The position numbers and the translations under genes are program-made. Shown here in pieces: positions 13,245 through 26,761 of a stretch of 64,000 nt of DNA. The stretch covers positions 411,578-475,577 of the forward strand of contig JAQFVV010000446.1 in assembly GCA_028023455.1 (NCBI GenBank), in the 5' to 3' direction. The stretch's first letter is position 1, and every line of letters begins with the position of its first letter. Source of the DNA: Epiperipatus broadwayi. Its lineage: Eukaryota; Onychophora; Udeonychophora; Euonychophora; Peripatidae. The notes beneath the pieces are model-generated. The model had not been told where the DNA came from, searched no databases, and saw only the letters and a program-made list of their open reading frames with translations.

Positions 13245-13334
13245 CATCTCTCTGCCTCCTTGGTTGGACTTGAAGCGTATATCAATGATAGTGGCTGGAA
13301 TAGGGCGTCTGACAGCATCATAATCTTCAGTGGC
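13245..13334 (-). other. Possible small exon, weak candidate
   Basis: On the minus strand 90 bases are open in one frame and bounded by an AG (13336-13335) and a GTAATA donor (from 13244). The translation has a PIPATIIDIRFKSNQGG-type sequence that I do not recognise. Base composition is richer in GC than the flanks. The upstream polypyrimidine tract is poor and no partner exon was found, so the call rests on composition and frame alone. Confidence 0.2.
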
Positions 13335-13785
13335 CTTTCAGATAGGTTAAATTTCTTCATATTCTCCATGCAGGTTGCTGGAAAGTCTATTCAAAGGTAT
13401 GTTTAGAGGAACTGAGAGTAGCCATCTGGCTAAAGAGCCAGTAAATATATTATTTTACTCGATCATTTTGGATTCTGGTCTCCACAATAATTTACAGGAA
13501 AGCAAGCTAAAGAATAATGTTAACTTAAAAAATCTGCAATATTTATATTCCCTAGATCAAAAACCAGCGACTATCTATTTTAAAACACAATTCAAACTTC
13601 CTCTAAGTTTTACAGCAGTCAGTCTCTTTTGACTCTGATCTTTTTTTATCTTGTTGCCCAAACTTTTACTGGCTTGATCTGGGAAAAGAAATTCATTACA
13701 ATCGTAATGAATTTGTAATGAGCTCTAGAACAATGTCAATAACCTAGGAACCATCTGATCCTACCTGCGAATTATTCCAAATCGT

Positions 13786-13884
13786 TTTATTACCAATCTG
13801 TGAATTTCGCATGTAATTGATAATTCCATTATTCTAAACATTTTATTACCAATCTGTGAATTTCGCATGTGATTTATAATTCAT
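13786..13884. repeat. Direct duplication, 58-bp period
   Basis: TTTTATTACCAATCTGTGAA and the following TTTCGCATGT occur twice, 58 bases apart, with few differences. This is a small tandem duplication with no coding content. Confidence 0.75.
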
Positions 13885-14025
13885 TTAAACCAAACTTGCT
13901 AAAGAATATTTAGCTACATTTTCTAAATAAAATAACCCTTATACAATATATTATTTATATAAATGCTGCAATATATCTATACAAAAATTAATATCACTAT
14001 CATTTATAGGTGCTTGTATGTGTGA

Positions 14026-14176
14026 CAATAAACATACAACTGTTTGAATGCATATAAAACTGTGATTACATATATAACTGTGTAAATGAATATATCGCTG
14101 TGTGGATATATATACAACTGTGTAAACATATATACAGCTGTGTAAAGGCATATACCACTGTGTGGATACATATACA
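14026..14176. repeat. Minisatellite, about 20-bp unit
   Basis: About eight imperfect copies of a unit close to ATATATACAACTGTGTAAAC. The unit length (19-21) varies, and the open frames on the minus strand across it are a by-product of the repeat. Confidence 0.8.
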
Positions 14177-14179
14177 ATT

Positions 14180-15834
14180 GCACTAAAGAATGTTTAAAAC
14201 CGGCATAGATGTGTCTATGGAGACATAAAAGGTGAAACAGATAGGAGGACAGGAATATCTGTTTCAATATAGTAAACAAATGCACTGTTTATGATTTCTG
14301 GGGACTTTCTACTGTTTTATAAAGTTTGAAATATGTAGAAAGGGATGGTAAATAAAAACAGACCCTAAATAGTTCCCTTCAAATAAGGCAGGGTCTCTTC
14401 AACTGCCTTTCAGGAAAGAACCATGATGAAGAAAGCATTAGCATCCGAGGTTTATAAAAAATCTTCCTCTTGAAAATTTATTTTTTATTACCTTGAACAT
14501 GTGCAAATAATAATTGTTATACTCAATATAGCTAAGATATAATCAAATGGTTATTACTCAGGAGTTCATAAGAAGTTTCAGCACAGGAAATGTTGGAACT
14601 GGATCTATGTGTCATGTACCTTAAATATCAGGATCTGTCACTTTGTTGGTGCACTAAACTGCATCATGATAGCTATGGTGTTATGATAATATTTGTTAAA
14701 AGTATTTATATTAGAAATGCAGTTTGAATTTAGAAAAGTTAGAGGAATGAAAAGACAATATAATTTTTAAGATATCTGTTGTTGAGAGATATATAGAAAG
14801 AGGAAAGAAAGTTGATAATGGTTTCATTGATCTAAGGAAAATGTTTTGAATAAGTGAGTTAAGTTATTTTAATTAGACATTTTTAAGAAAAAAAAGTATA
14901 GATTGGAAGTAATTTGTATCAAAAAAAATATTTCTAAGATTGAATAGCGTTTTTGCAAAACAGATGTGGAATGTAGGAATGTTGTCTATCTCCTCTTTTA
15001 TAATAAAAAAATTAATGATAGATGATTATCTTTTCATAAGGCTGGAATTAATATGTAAAAAGGAGGAAGGTGTGATCATTATTTTAATTAACTTTGTTCA
15101 TGACAAGGTATAGCAGAATAAATAAACAAATTACAAGGGATGGAATTTAGTAAAAAGTTTGGATGGAAAATCAATACATAAAACAATTTAAAAATGAGAG
15201 TTGAGCAGAAAATAAACTATCCTGATTATGGAATAAGCAAAAGATACCAGAATTTGACATATCTTCAATATTTAAAAAAAAGAAGTTATTTTGTATCTAT
15301 TGAAGCTGGAATTAATTTTCAAGCTTTTTAAATATTTTGTAATCAGCTTTATATGGATGAAAGATTTAAATAATAATAATAAAAAGGAAATATGAAAAGA
15401 TTATGGGGTTTTTAAGATGGAGCTTTGGAGAAGAATAGAAAAAATAAATTGGAAGAATATATTTTACAAGATTAAAGTGTGAAGAGAGCAGATGAAAAAG
15501 GATTTTTTTTTACTTAGGAAATTATGAAGTGGAAAAGAAATCAGATTTGGCTTTAATTTAAAGGCAAGATGGTTAGAAAAATTAAATTGTAAAAATGTGA
15601 AGGGTATGAGATATAGAAAAAAAAAAGGGTGAAGATCTGAAAAAAAAGTTGTTTAGAAGTTCTGAAGGTTTGATTAAACAAGAATAGAAAGTTTAGGAAG
15701 AGTATATTTATCAATACGTATATATAACCAGCTTTGTTTTTTTATAGAATAACTGTCTAATTTCAACTTTCAAAAATAAAAGTTACTTTTTTAAAATAAA
15801 AAAAATGTACCCTAAAAAAATAAAAAAGCCAACT
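14180..15834. other. Unassigned AT-rich sequence
   Basis: No gene recognised. The part from about 14750 to 15700 is strongly purine-biased on the + strand (long A/G runs) with no open frame of note. Confidence 0.45.
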
Positions 15835-15905
15835 GCGTTGGCCGGGAATCGAACCCGGGTCAACTGCTTGGAAGGCAGCTATGCTCACCACTATACCACC
15901 AACGC
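15835..15905 (-). tRNA. tRNA-Gly (anticodon TCC)
   Basis: The minus strand folds as a complete cloverleaf. Acceptor GCGTTGG pairs with CCAACGC. The A box region is TGGTATAGTGG, the anticodon stem-loop is GCTGCCTTCCAAGCAG with anticodon TCC, and the B box is GGTTCGATTCC. The next base (15834) supplies an A discriminator, and a T-rich stretch (CTTTTTTATTTTTTTA) just downstream is a good RNA polymerase III terminator. The sequence agrees with the usual metazoan tRNA-Gly(TCC). There is no intron. It stands alone, with no other tRNA gene nearby, and appears intact. Confidence 0.96.
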
Positions 15906-18012
15906 TTGATGCTAATCGTGGCTATTAAAATTATATTTATTTAAATTAAAATATATAAAGTGCTAAAAATTAATATTATTTGTATAAATAAATTTATATA
16001 TCTTAAAATATTTTATTATAAATTATTTTTCCCGGCGCTATTAGAATACTTATAATTTAAATACCCCTTCCCCCATATTAAGTAGATACTTCTACTATCA
16101 AAAAATGATATTAAAAGTAAAGTTGGGAAAACTTATTCCACATTGAATTTTATAATTGGTTTGAAATTTTCTTCAAAAAAAGTGAAGACAGGAATTTCCT
16201 GTCGACGTGATTGTGAGGACACTTTACAAACTAAATTTAAATAAAATAATTGCAAATTTAAAAAAAAAAATGTTACTTCTAATTAAAATAGTGTTATCTG
16301 CTGATAATATTTTTTTAAAAAAAAAAGAAAGATATGAGATAGCTAATGTTTATCTGCATTATAAAAATCTTTAAAAGTTCACGGCAGCAACAGTTCTTCC
16401 ATGTGTTTGTTCATATTACTTTTAAATGCTTAGTCTTCTATCTCTAAAAAAAACCCAGTGAAATAAATAATTTTGTATAAGAGTCTATATAACAAAACAA
16501 GCGATTTCTCTCCCTCCCGAAATAGTAAATTTTATGCATGCACGCATTCGTGTTTCATCAACTGTTTTTAACTTTAAAGGAAGTTGTTTACTATTTTGAT
16601 TAATAAATGATATCAATTTATGTGCTATGCATTTTGTGTGCATATACATTCTCACAAATGCATGCGTAATACTTTCAGTCAATAAGCAGGCCTTATGTTA
16701 GCCTAGTAAAACACGGCATACGACTGTAGAATGGATTTGATGTAAACGGAATACTACCAGGTGTATATTTTCATTGGTAAGCTTTACTATACTGTGAAAT
16801 GACTAAAACTCTAAATTTAATGTATAAATTGATCAATGAATTAAGAGTTTAGATTAATTCTCGACTATGTGAAATAAAATAAAAATCTCGGTTTGTCCAC
16901 TGAATCAAAAATTGGCTCAACCTGTCATTTGGATGACTGAACATCATGTGGCCTTCCTAGCAACTAATTACATGATTATTTATTATTTAGACAGATAAAA
17001 ATATAGTAGAATATTTTACATTGTTTTAGAATAATAATCATTGACAACCATTACAAACTTTATGAGTGCCATTTTCCAACTAGAAAAAGTTCTCATCATT
17101 TTCAACCATAATTGATCCATAATAGGATAAAGATCTCTTGGGTTTAATCCAGCTTCACCAATTTATAGTTTTTCTTCATATCACATCAATAAACTTTCTT
17201 ATTTCATTCATCTCACATGTAGACTCTTTCTAGATCTTTGTTGAATAGTTTGAAATACCTATCTGTATTTAAATTTTAAAAATACTGGAAATTTTTTAGA
17301 AAAAACAGAAGTTATGATTTTAGCAATATAACAGAAAAATGGGCATTTAACCTCTTCACTGCAAGTTGACCAATATATGTAGTTGCATAGTTGAATTGAA
17401 TATCGTCTAGTCATCTAAAATGAAGTTAAAATATTTCATTTGTATCCTATCTACATCAATTATTAATTCATTTTACATTATTCTGTTCATAAGTTATTTA
17501 CATAAGATGAATATTTCTCTGGATACCAGAAGGTGTGAATCAATAAATATGCAAACTTCTGAATAGTTGTAGCAGGGATGATGATCTGCACTGAGGATAG
17601 CCAATAGCCGAAAGTTAGATTTAGTTTTCATTACTAATTAATGTCCATTATTTATATATGTTAATGTAGATTGGTTGTGAGTAGACTACTATGAGATGGA
17701 TTACTTACTGTTATTAAAAATAACTCTGAGCTTATTTAAGAATATTCAGCTATCTGTATAGTTTTGTTCTCTAGTGGAACTTCAGTGCCTAGCTTATTAA
17801 TGAGAATAACAGATAATAGCACTGAACAGAAATGCAGTATTATGAATCATTATAATGCACACATTGTTTAATGCTACTGATAGTCAAAAACTGGAAACCA
17901 TTACCCATAGATGCCTCCCTCTCCTTCTGTATTCTTTGTATTTGGTTTTAACTTTTCCTGTCCTCATTAGAAATTTGTGTTAATAGCGAATGTAGGTAAT
18001 GTACATGTAATT
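15906..18012. other. Unassigned AT-rich sequence
   Basis: Nothing recognised apart from short A/T runs. No frame is long enough or conserved enough to call. Confidence 0.5.
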
Positions 18013-18094
18013 ATATGTTGGATTATTTTCATCACCTAGAATTAATTGTTAATGGCATTTAACAATTCTAGATGATAGAAATAGTCCAACATAT
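18013..18094. repeat. Inverted repeat (hairpin), about 38-bp arms
   Basis: ATATGTTGGA at the left end pairs with TCCAACATAT at the right end. The arms stay complementary to a centre near 18055, apart from a four-base insertion in the left arm and a few mismatches. It abuts the LINE tail that starts at 18108 and could be a short MITE-like or hairpin repeat. Confidence 0.7.
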
Positions 18095-18107
18095 AAAATC
18101 ATACTTT

Positions 18108-18345
18108 TTTTGGATTGGACATATAAAGCAAGTGACCAATGTAAGACTCCTAAAAGAATATTTTATGATGAACTTGAGCATAATTTTCATGGAGAAGGTA
18201 GATCCTGTCCACATTTTAAAGATTATCTTAAAATCATTCTAAAGAAATGCAATGGAAATTGTTTTCATCAGGAAGATATGGCAGAAAATAGAATATATTG
18301 GAGAGTGATTAATAGACATGGGGTTGAAATATTCCAGAAAAAAAA
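18108..18345 (+). pseudogene. LINE ORF2 C-terminal fragment
   Basis: The translation begins W-IGH-IKQV and continues RIFYDELEHNF, then HFKDYLKIILKKCN and M-AENRIYWR. This is the pattern of the C-terminal tail of many animal non-LTR retrotransposon polyproteins (WxGHxxRM...LPKxLLYGEL...RYKDxLKxxLK...DRxxWR). A one-base frameshift near 18155 separates the WIGH part from the rest. No reverse transcriptase domain remains, so this is a short dead 3' fragment. Confidence 0.65.
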
Positions 18346-18530
18346 GATTTCTGCTAAAGAAATTATCAAGGTAACATTGTAAGATATTATGCAAACAGAA
18401 AAATGAATCATTATATTCTATATGTGGACATGTTTGTGAAATATGGATTGTTTTTTTATAATTGTTATACTCATTTTATGAGCTAGTTTTTCCCTTCACT
18501 CTATTTTTGAGTTATAATGGCCATCATCAT

Positions 18531-18617
18531 TATTATTATTTTTTGTTGTTGTTATTATTGTTGTTGTTGTTATTGTTATTATTATCATTATTATTATTGT
18601 TGTTGTTGTTGTTGTTG

Positions 18618-18664
<47 letters not shown>

Positions 18665-18697
18665 AATAATATTATTAATAATAATAATATTAATATT

Positions 18698-18777
<80 letters not shown>

Positions 18778-18778
18778 G
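18531..18778. repeat. Microsatellite (TTG)n/(TTA)n to (TAA)n
   Basis: TTG and TTA units give way to a central TAATAATAT switch and then a pure TAA run, so the tract is itself an inverted repeat. A LINE fragment starts within a few bases of its right end, consistent with insertion into or beside the microsatellite. Confidence 0.9.
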
Positions 18779-18784
18779 AAAATA

Positions 18785-20391
18785 AGTAAGCTTTCATACC
18801 TGTTCTTGTTTATTTGTTTAATCTTTCCTTAAATGCTGGTTTGTTTCCTACTTGTTTGAAAGTTGGTTTTATTACATCTGTTTTTTAAAAGGGTGATCCT
18901 GTACAGCTTGACAATTATAGACCGATTTCTATTATATCTGTAATATCCAAATTGTTAGAGATGGTGGTTAAAGAGAAAATGATGTCATTTTTATCTAAAA
19001 ATAATATTTTATCTGAACATCAATATGGATTTATTTCTGGTAGAAGTACCTTGGACACTTTCTATAGTCATGTAAACAATTTGACAACTTTACTAAATAA
19101 GAATTTTAAAACTGTTGCTATTTATTTAGACTTGTCTAAGGCATTTGACTCTGTATCTCACAAAATTTTACTTAAGCGTTTATATTCATATGGTTTTTAT
19201 GGTGGATTTATTTCATGGTTTGCGAGTTACTTAAAAGATAGAAAACAAGCTACAAATATTTCTGGTGTTGTAAGCTCTTTTATAACAGTTAGCCATGGTG
19301 TACCACAAGGTTCAGTTTTGGGTTCCATTTTATTTATAATTTATATAAATGATTTATTTTCTTTACCTTTAGAATCTAAGATTTATGGTTTTGCAGATGA
19401 TATTGCTTTGTCTTATGCTGCAGTTTCATATAATTTTGTTGAAAAAATAATTAATGATGATTTAATCCTAATTAGTAAATGGTTAGCATTTAATAATTTA
19501 TCAATTAATCTGAGTAAAACAAAAGCTATTAATTTTTCTTATAAGTCAAATATTCATTCGCTTAACATTACTATTTGTAATAAGTATTTTTGGCATTGTA
19601 ATAGCACTTGTACTTGTGCTAACATTTCATTTGTTGATAATATTTGCTATCTAGGTGTTTTTATTGACTCCAGACTATCTTGGTCAAACCATATTGACTT
19701 TCTTTGTTCTCGTTTACGTAAATTAAATTATATGTTTTTCTACTTATCTAATTTTTTTCCTCGGTCAGCTTTGATTACTTTATATATTTCTTCTTATCAA
19801 AGCTTATTATGTTATAATATATCAGTTTGGGGGAACTGTTCTACTTTTGCAATGACTACTTTGTCTGTTTTACAGAATTATACAATGCGTATCATTTTTG
19901 GTAGATCATGTACCACATCTGTTAAAGATATTTATGCCACTTTTAATATACTAGATGTTTTCCATTTGTATAAATATATAGTGATTCTTGATATTTATTG
20001 TAGGAAACTTCATTTGGATACTAAATCTTCTGTTGTAAATACTCGTTTATCTACTAAATATCAGCTAGCTTTACCTAATTTTCTTAAAACATCTAGTAGG
20101 AAGCAATTTAGTTATAATGGTCCTAAATTATTTAATATGTTTATAAGAGATTGTTCTGTGAATTTAATGAGCACTAGTTATTTGATTTTTAAAAAGCATT
20201 TATGGCCCTGGTTATATTATGCTAAGCATTAGTTTTATTTTCTTTGTTTATTTTATTTTATTTTTGTTTATACTGTATGTTATGTTGTAATTATTTACTA
20301 CTGTGATTGAATTGCCAAATGTAATATCTGTATAATTTTAATATTTTATGTTATATTTATACTTTTTTTTTGTATTTTATTAGTGTTTTTA
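18785..20391 (+). pseudogene. CR1/jockey-like LINE, 5'-truncated reverse transcriptase
   Basis: This is part of the reverse transcriptase of a non-LTR retrotransposon. From about 18790 the frame reads PVLVYLFNLSLNAGLFP, then one in-frame TAA where a lysine is usual, then KGD...NYRPISI. From 18952 a 426-codon frame continues to 20232. In that frame motif A is IYLDLSKAFD (acidic residues 60 and 66), motif B is GVPQGSVLG (116-124) and motif C is FADD (147-150), so the catalytic centre is intact. No endonuclease domain is present: the copy starts just after the (TAA)n tract. The 3' end of the first copy runs into a direct duplication at 20392. The clade is inferred by eye. Confidence 0.85.
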
Positions 20392-21605
<1,214 letters not shown>

Positions 21606-21734
21606 CTAGTTGTAGAAGAGGTGATGCTATGTCTCTTCAGATGGATGACATAATCTGCAGAAAAAATCAATACTTGTATATAGATGTAGGTAATGAAGAA
21701 AATGAGAGGTAGGTAGGGCTTCAAGGTTAAGCTG

Positions 21735-22855
21735 AGTATGTTGGATGAATGGGAGAAAAAATTGATAAATGAAGCAAAGAAAAGAAAGGGATTGATAAAG
21801 AAATTAACACTGTATTCATATAATAAATATGGTGTAGCTAGAATTGTATGGAAGGGAGTGGCAGTAGCAGGGTTAACATACAGCAATGATGCATTATGTG
21901 TTAGTAAAGGGGTATTAGATTGCTTAGAAAAAGTACAAAGGGAAGTAGGAAGACATGCATTAGATGCTGAGGTGTGGACAGCAAAAGAGGCAAATCAAGG
22001 AGAAATGGGATGGTCAAGTTTTTATATGAGGGATGCAAAAAGCAAATTGAAAATGTTCGGTAGATTGCAGTTTATGGATAATAAAAGAATAGCCAAAATA
22101 GTATTTAATTGGGTTACAAGTAAAGGGCAGCCAACAAGATGGGTGAGAAAGGTAATGTGGTATGCAGACGATTTGGATAAAGAATTTATGTCAGTATACT
22201 TGTACAAAAGATGGGATGATTGTGTTAGGATGATTGTTGAGTGTTATAGTGCGAAGGAGTGGGATAGAAGAATAGATGAATTAATAAAGAATAGGGAGTT
22301 GGGGAGATGGAGAACTAGTATGGAGAGTAAAACGAGTTTAAATATATATAAAAGTAAACAGAACATTGGGTGTGAGTTAATTTATGATAATAATAAGGAA
22401 AGTAGTTTATTGTTTAAGGTTCGAAAGGGATTTTTAGCAACAAGGGAATATACACGTAAATGGAAAAATATGGGTGATTTAGTCTGTAAGTTTTGCAAAG
22501 AAGGCATAGAAAATATTAAGCATCTGTTACTTCAATGTAAATGTTTGGAAGCAGAAAGAGTACAAATAATGAAGTTATGGAAGGTTAAATATGAACAAAG
22601 TGATTATACAGAAAGTGAGTTATTGGTTTTTATGCTAGGTTTGGGAAAAATAAGGGGGATTTAGATATGAAGATCATGGAGTTGACAAAAATTATGTTGT
22701 GGAAATGGGATGGAGCAGATTATGAAAAAACTTAGGGTGGACAATGGAAAAGGAAGGTAAAGTGGCTAACAGGTTTCTCTGGGAATAGCTGCTGAGAGAT
22801 TCCTGACTTCATTTAAGGAGAAGTCACAGTACATCACATCATACCATCACATGAA
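21735..22855 (+). pseudogene. APE-type LINE, 3' part (same family as 27.4-30.7 kb)
   Basis: The 308-codon frame starting near 21738 begins MLDEWEKKLINEAKKRKG and matches the C-terminal part of the longer copy at 27.5-28.7 kb. Near the C-terminus is a C-x2-C-x8-H-x4-C zinc-knuckle-like motif (CKFCKEGIENIKHLLLQC). The 3' UTR ends TGACTTCATTTAAGGAGAAG followed by degenerate CATCA units. The copy is 5'-truncated before the reverse transcriptase. A frameshift at about 22650 disturbs the last codons. Confidence 0.8.
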
Positions 22856-24230
22856 ATCAAAATACTTTGGCTCTAGTGATCATTTTTTGAAATGACACAG
22901 AAGATTGTTGATTATTGATTCCTAAAATTGTTTTGAAAATGTCAGTGTGTTGTTTAGAATATAGTAGACTGCGGATTTTCCAGTATGTATACTTTTGGGT
23001 TTCCTGAAGAAATATCTGATTGGATATATCATGAAGTTGGTCAATGAGTGATGAAATGTATCAAATTGGATGGGAAAGGGGAGTCAGTGGGAATATCTTC
23101 ATACAGACAATGAAGTTCTGGAAATATTTTCATTATGAATATCAGAAGATTTACCATTTTCTGAATATGAAAAATGTGGAAATCATGAAGATCAAGTTCA
23201 TTGTGAATCAGCAGGTTCCTGAGATATTTGGCAGATATAGTGATGGTCTGGTCTTTCTGTTCCATCGAAATTTATTGCAAAGAGAGGTGATTGCAGAGGT
23301 GAAAACTTTGGAAAATTTGATAATGGGGAAGTAGTAGGTAATTTTAGTGTTTACGAGAAGATTGAACAATTGCACCTTGTTGTTGTAATTATCTGCTAAT
23401 ATTGTTTGTGCATAGAAGACAAATTTTTGCATGGTGAATTATAGATACAAAAATATTATTTGATCATCTGAAATAGACTGTCACTTGATGGCATTGATGC
23501 TATGCAAAAACACAGAAATATAACATTACTGGGCATAAAAATTAATTTTTAATATGTTTATATATTAATGTATGTTAACATATCTACAAAATCAACAATT
23601 TTGTTGATTTATTTAGTTGATGATGTGGAATATATGTACATAAATGAAAAGAAGTTTGGATAAAAAATTAAAATAAGTTCAAAACAATTTTTTCCTCAAA
23701 TTTTACTCTCACCCTGTTATGTAAGGAACTCATTTGTAAATAAATTAGACAAGTTATATTTATTATATATGTATACTTAATCAAACAAGATATGTATTAA
23801 TTAATTATGCATTAGACGGCCAATAGTTATATACATGTCTGCTAATTTAATCTTTGGAATAGAACAGTATCATGTAATCTTTTTAGTACATTTAGATATT
23901 CAATAAGAATCAGATCTATGTGCATAAATAGTTCAATGACAATAGCTATTAAGAATTACTCATGCTAAGAATAAAATTCTGGTATAATACCTGCATCTAA
24001 ATTAATTAAATGTTTTTAAAGAAAACGGTATTTTTATTCATTTCATAATGAATTGTTTTTTTGTAGCATAGTAACATATGGGATGGTATACCTATATATT
24101 AATGTTAATAAGGTTGTCATAGTGTATCTGCAATACTGTGTAGTACTTGGCATCATGTGTCTACGTTCTTTTATTGCTTTCTAAAATACTTCATTGGCCA
24201 ATCCTTAAATACTGGTGATGCCCAGAGTGA
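22856..24230. other. Unassigned sequence
   Basis: Open frames of 74-96 codons overlap on both strands around 23041-23334 in sequence less AT-rich than average. I recognise no domain in either strand, and without similarity I leave them uncalled. The rest is AT-rich spacer. Confidence 0.4.
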
Positions 24231-24590
24231 ATTTTTCCTAAATGGGCAAACCAAAGAAATGGATATAAGCTATCAAAGCATGCTTCATTCCTGAACCTGG
24301 CTCATACTAAGGCTTTCAAAACAAATGAGATTCTGAAGCTGTCGAAGGTCTCCTTTCAAAGAGAACACTTTGACCGACAGGAACAGGACATGCATCTGAA
24401 CTGCAAGATGGCTTTGGACATCTCCATTCTCATTGTTTCACCACACAAACATCTTTTGGCATGTAGGAATATGTTCTGTAAAAATAACACTATGTCAGCT
24501 TCTGTGGATGACAGTTGGCTACAATTTGAACAGGTTGCTTTTGCAGTCAGCCATTTTATTTGTCGCAGACATGTTCTCGCACAAACATGA
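24231..24590 (+). other. Stop-free 119-codon frame, unknown
   Basis: A frame is open from the TGA at 24228-24230 to the TGA at 24588-24590, with the first ATG at 24390 giving 66 codons. The base composition is noticeably higher in GC than the flanks. The translation includes KHASFLNLAHTKAFKTNEIL and RQEQDMHLNCKMALDISIL and matches nothing I know. A second frame (24433-24684) overlaps it. It may be part of a decayed mobile element, a retrocopy or a long non-coding RNA. Confidence 0.3.
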
Positions 24591-24690
24591 GTTGGTTGAA
24601 ATCTTGCTTGGATGTACCTTTTCTGAATTTTTTGAAGGTTCCATGTTGAATAGAGAAATGTGGCAACAGGTTTCCAATTGTTAGGAGGTA

Positions 24691-26039
24691 ATAGTAGGTC
24701 AGATGACTTGTAAACTAATTACTTTTGACATGTATACTTGAAGAGTTGTGTCAGGCTGAAGTCCAGACACCCTCATACAATACTTTGGCAAACTTTGAAC
24801 TGTGAGCATTTGGATACACCAGAATGGCATGCAAAACAGCCTCTTTCTGTGCTTTCACATAGAAAGAAGGCCACCAGTGACAGCCGCATAAATGGCATAT
24901 TTATGTGTCTTTGCATATAAATAATGCCATCAAGCAACTGACATGAGATAATAGAACAGTACCAAATGCATTAATGTAGGAAATAATTATTTTATTTCTT
25001 TTTATCCAAATAGTCCAGATTTATATATGGGAATCTTTGCTCTGGCAGAATTAGATTTGTACAAAAATATTATAAAAAAACTGGAATGAATATATTTAGC
25101 AAATGTACACTGTAAACATATATTTAGTCCTATGGGTAAATATATTTTTGTAATTCTATAATGTTTTTAAAAAAAAATTTAGTTTAATCTTGTAATAAAT
25201 AAATAAATAAAAGTCTTAATTAAATATTCTAGTTTAATAATAAAGCAATCTATTAAACAGGTTTGAATAATAATTTGATAAAATAATGTCAGTTAGCTTA
25301 TTTGGTATTTATTTAAAAGTTCAAAGTTAATAGTTTGAATCTGAATAAGCATTAATTTGAAGCATGCTGTGTTTAAACATATGCAGTAAATAAATTTGTT
25401 TTTATTATTTATAAAATATGTTTATTTTATTTGTATTAAAGTCTTTATTTTTTAACTTTTTAAATAGGCTTAAAATAATAATTCATAAAGTGGTAGTTAG
25501 AATAACATCTGTCTGAGATTAAAATTTGAGATATTAAACTTAAAAGCAACTAAGTGAGATGAGTGTTAACTTAGATATATTTTTGTAATTAATTTAGCTT
25601 CATTGCTTTTAAAATATTGGTTATATCTAGTGTACGTGTGTGTGTATGATTTTTATGCATACATACTTTAAATAATGACAATATTAAAAGCTTTTAAATT
25701 TAGTAAATTAAGAGTGTATTTTGAGCAATATTTAATTTAATTTAAAAGTAAGTAAATATTTTATAAAGTTGTCTTTTAATTTCTGCAGCAAACTTTCTTT
25801 AACATCTTGTCTAATTGAAGTTTTCCTTTAAATTCTATCTTTCCAATAAAAACTATCATTATTATATTTCTTTAGAGTATATCTTTTACATATAACATTA
25901 TAATATAAAGTAGATCTTTGAAAATTTGGCTCAAATTTACTGTAAAGTACTTTTTTTAGACACATATGGAATTAATGAAAACATGATTTTGCAATGTTTG
26001 TCTGTATTTTTTAACTTGTTATAAATTTTCAAGTTTTTT
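24691..26039. other. Unassigned AT-rich sequence
   Basis: 24700-24920 continues the GC-richer segment without an open frame of note. Beyond 25000 the sequence is very AT-rich with no recognisable feature. Confidence 0.45.
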
Positions 26040-26540
26040 CTGTTTATGATCAGTTCTACTTTATTGCAACCATCCATCAGCACAGAAAGTTAGACTAGCT
26101 TTTTTCACTATGGATACATTTCGGAACTTTATTTTCCAGATGAGTTAAACATAAATACATAGAATAATTTAACATCATATATATTTTAGATATATTTAAA
26201 CCTAACTTTATATAAATATTAAAATATGTTTCAACCTTCCATTTTAACAAATATTTCTGAAAAATCTGACCAATGATATTTGAAAGACAAATGACCCCAA
26301 GAGGCACATTTTAAGTTGTATCAGCACTCATCAATTGACCTAAGTTATAATCTTTTCATATGTCTTATTATTTGTTTAGGAATAATAAATAGCAAATACT
26401 TATAGCTTTATTTTTAATGTTAAACTTCAACAATCACAACTTTGATGCCAACCATTTTATGTAAATACATTAGTAATTATTATTAATTATTTATTAAACC
26501 AGAGATTATTTCTAGCCCAGATAAACATTTTAATTCTCAG
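26040..26540 (-). repeat. Family D repeat
   Basis: Matches the copy at 38.43-38.94 kb in several blocks (CCATC-x-GCA, GGATGCATTTCGGAAC-like, ATATATTTTAGATATATTT, then CACAACTTTGAT and GAGATTA). On the minus strand around 26300-26340 a TTGATGAGTGCTG...AACTTAAAATGTG stretch occupies the place of the hammerhead. It is diverged from the CTGATGA...GAAA core and probably inactive. Confidence 0.55.
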
Positions 26541-26657
26541 TTAAAAAATAACATGTCTATATTACTATAAATATATCCACACATGGGTGATCTCCATGCT
26601 CATGTTAACTTTACAATAACTTTCATTACTCCTTTTCATGCAAGATAAAGACTGGTT

Positions 26658-26761
26658 CGTCAAGCATTGGTGGTCGAGAGGTCAGCGACAGCTGCTTTAC
26701 AAGCAGTTGTCCCGAGTTAGCGCGTTCGCTTCCCTGCTGATGCGATGACACATGAGGAAAA
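26658..26761 (+). mobile_element. tRNA-derived SINE with target-site duplication
   Basis: About 100 bp: GCATTGGTGGTCGAGAGGTC (A-box part), an anticodon-like stem-loop GCTGCTTTACAAGCAG whose loop would read TAC, a GCGTTCGCTTCCC B box, an acceptor-like GATGCGATG and then CACATGAGG plus an A run. Flanking 11-bp direct repeats AAAGACTGGTT (26647-26657 and 26762-26772) are a perfect target-site duplication, so insertion by target-primed reverse transcription is directly visible. Minus-strand copies lie at 37.34 and 57.54 kb. Although the ends resemble tRNA-Gly, the loop is not Gly; the parent tRNA is undecided. Confidence 0.9.

Noticed and set aside
13951-14285. 66- and 93-codon minus frames with Tyr/Thr/His repeats
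   Set aside because: By-products of the ~20-bp minisatellite at 14026-14176.
18462-18785. 107-codon frame rich in Leu and Ile
   Set aside because: It is the translation of the (TTG/TTA/TAA)n microsatellite.
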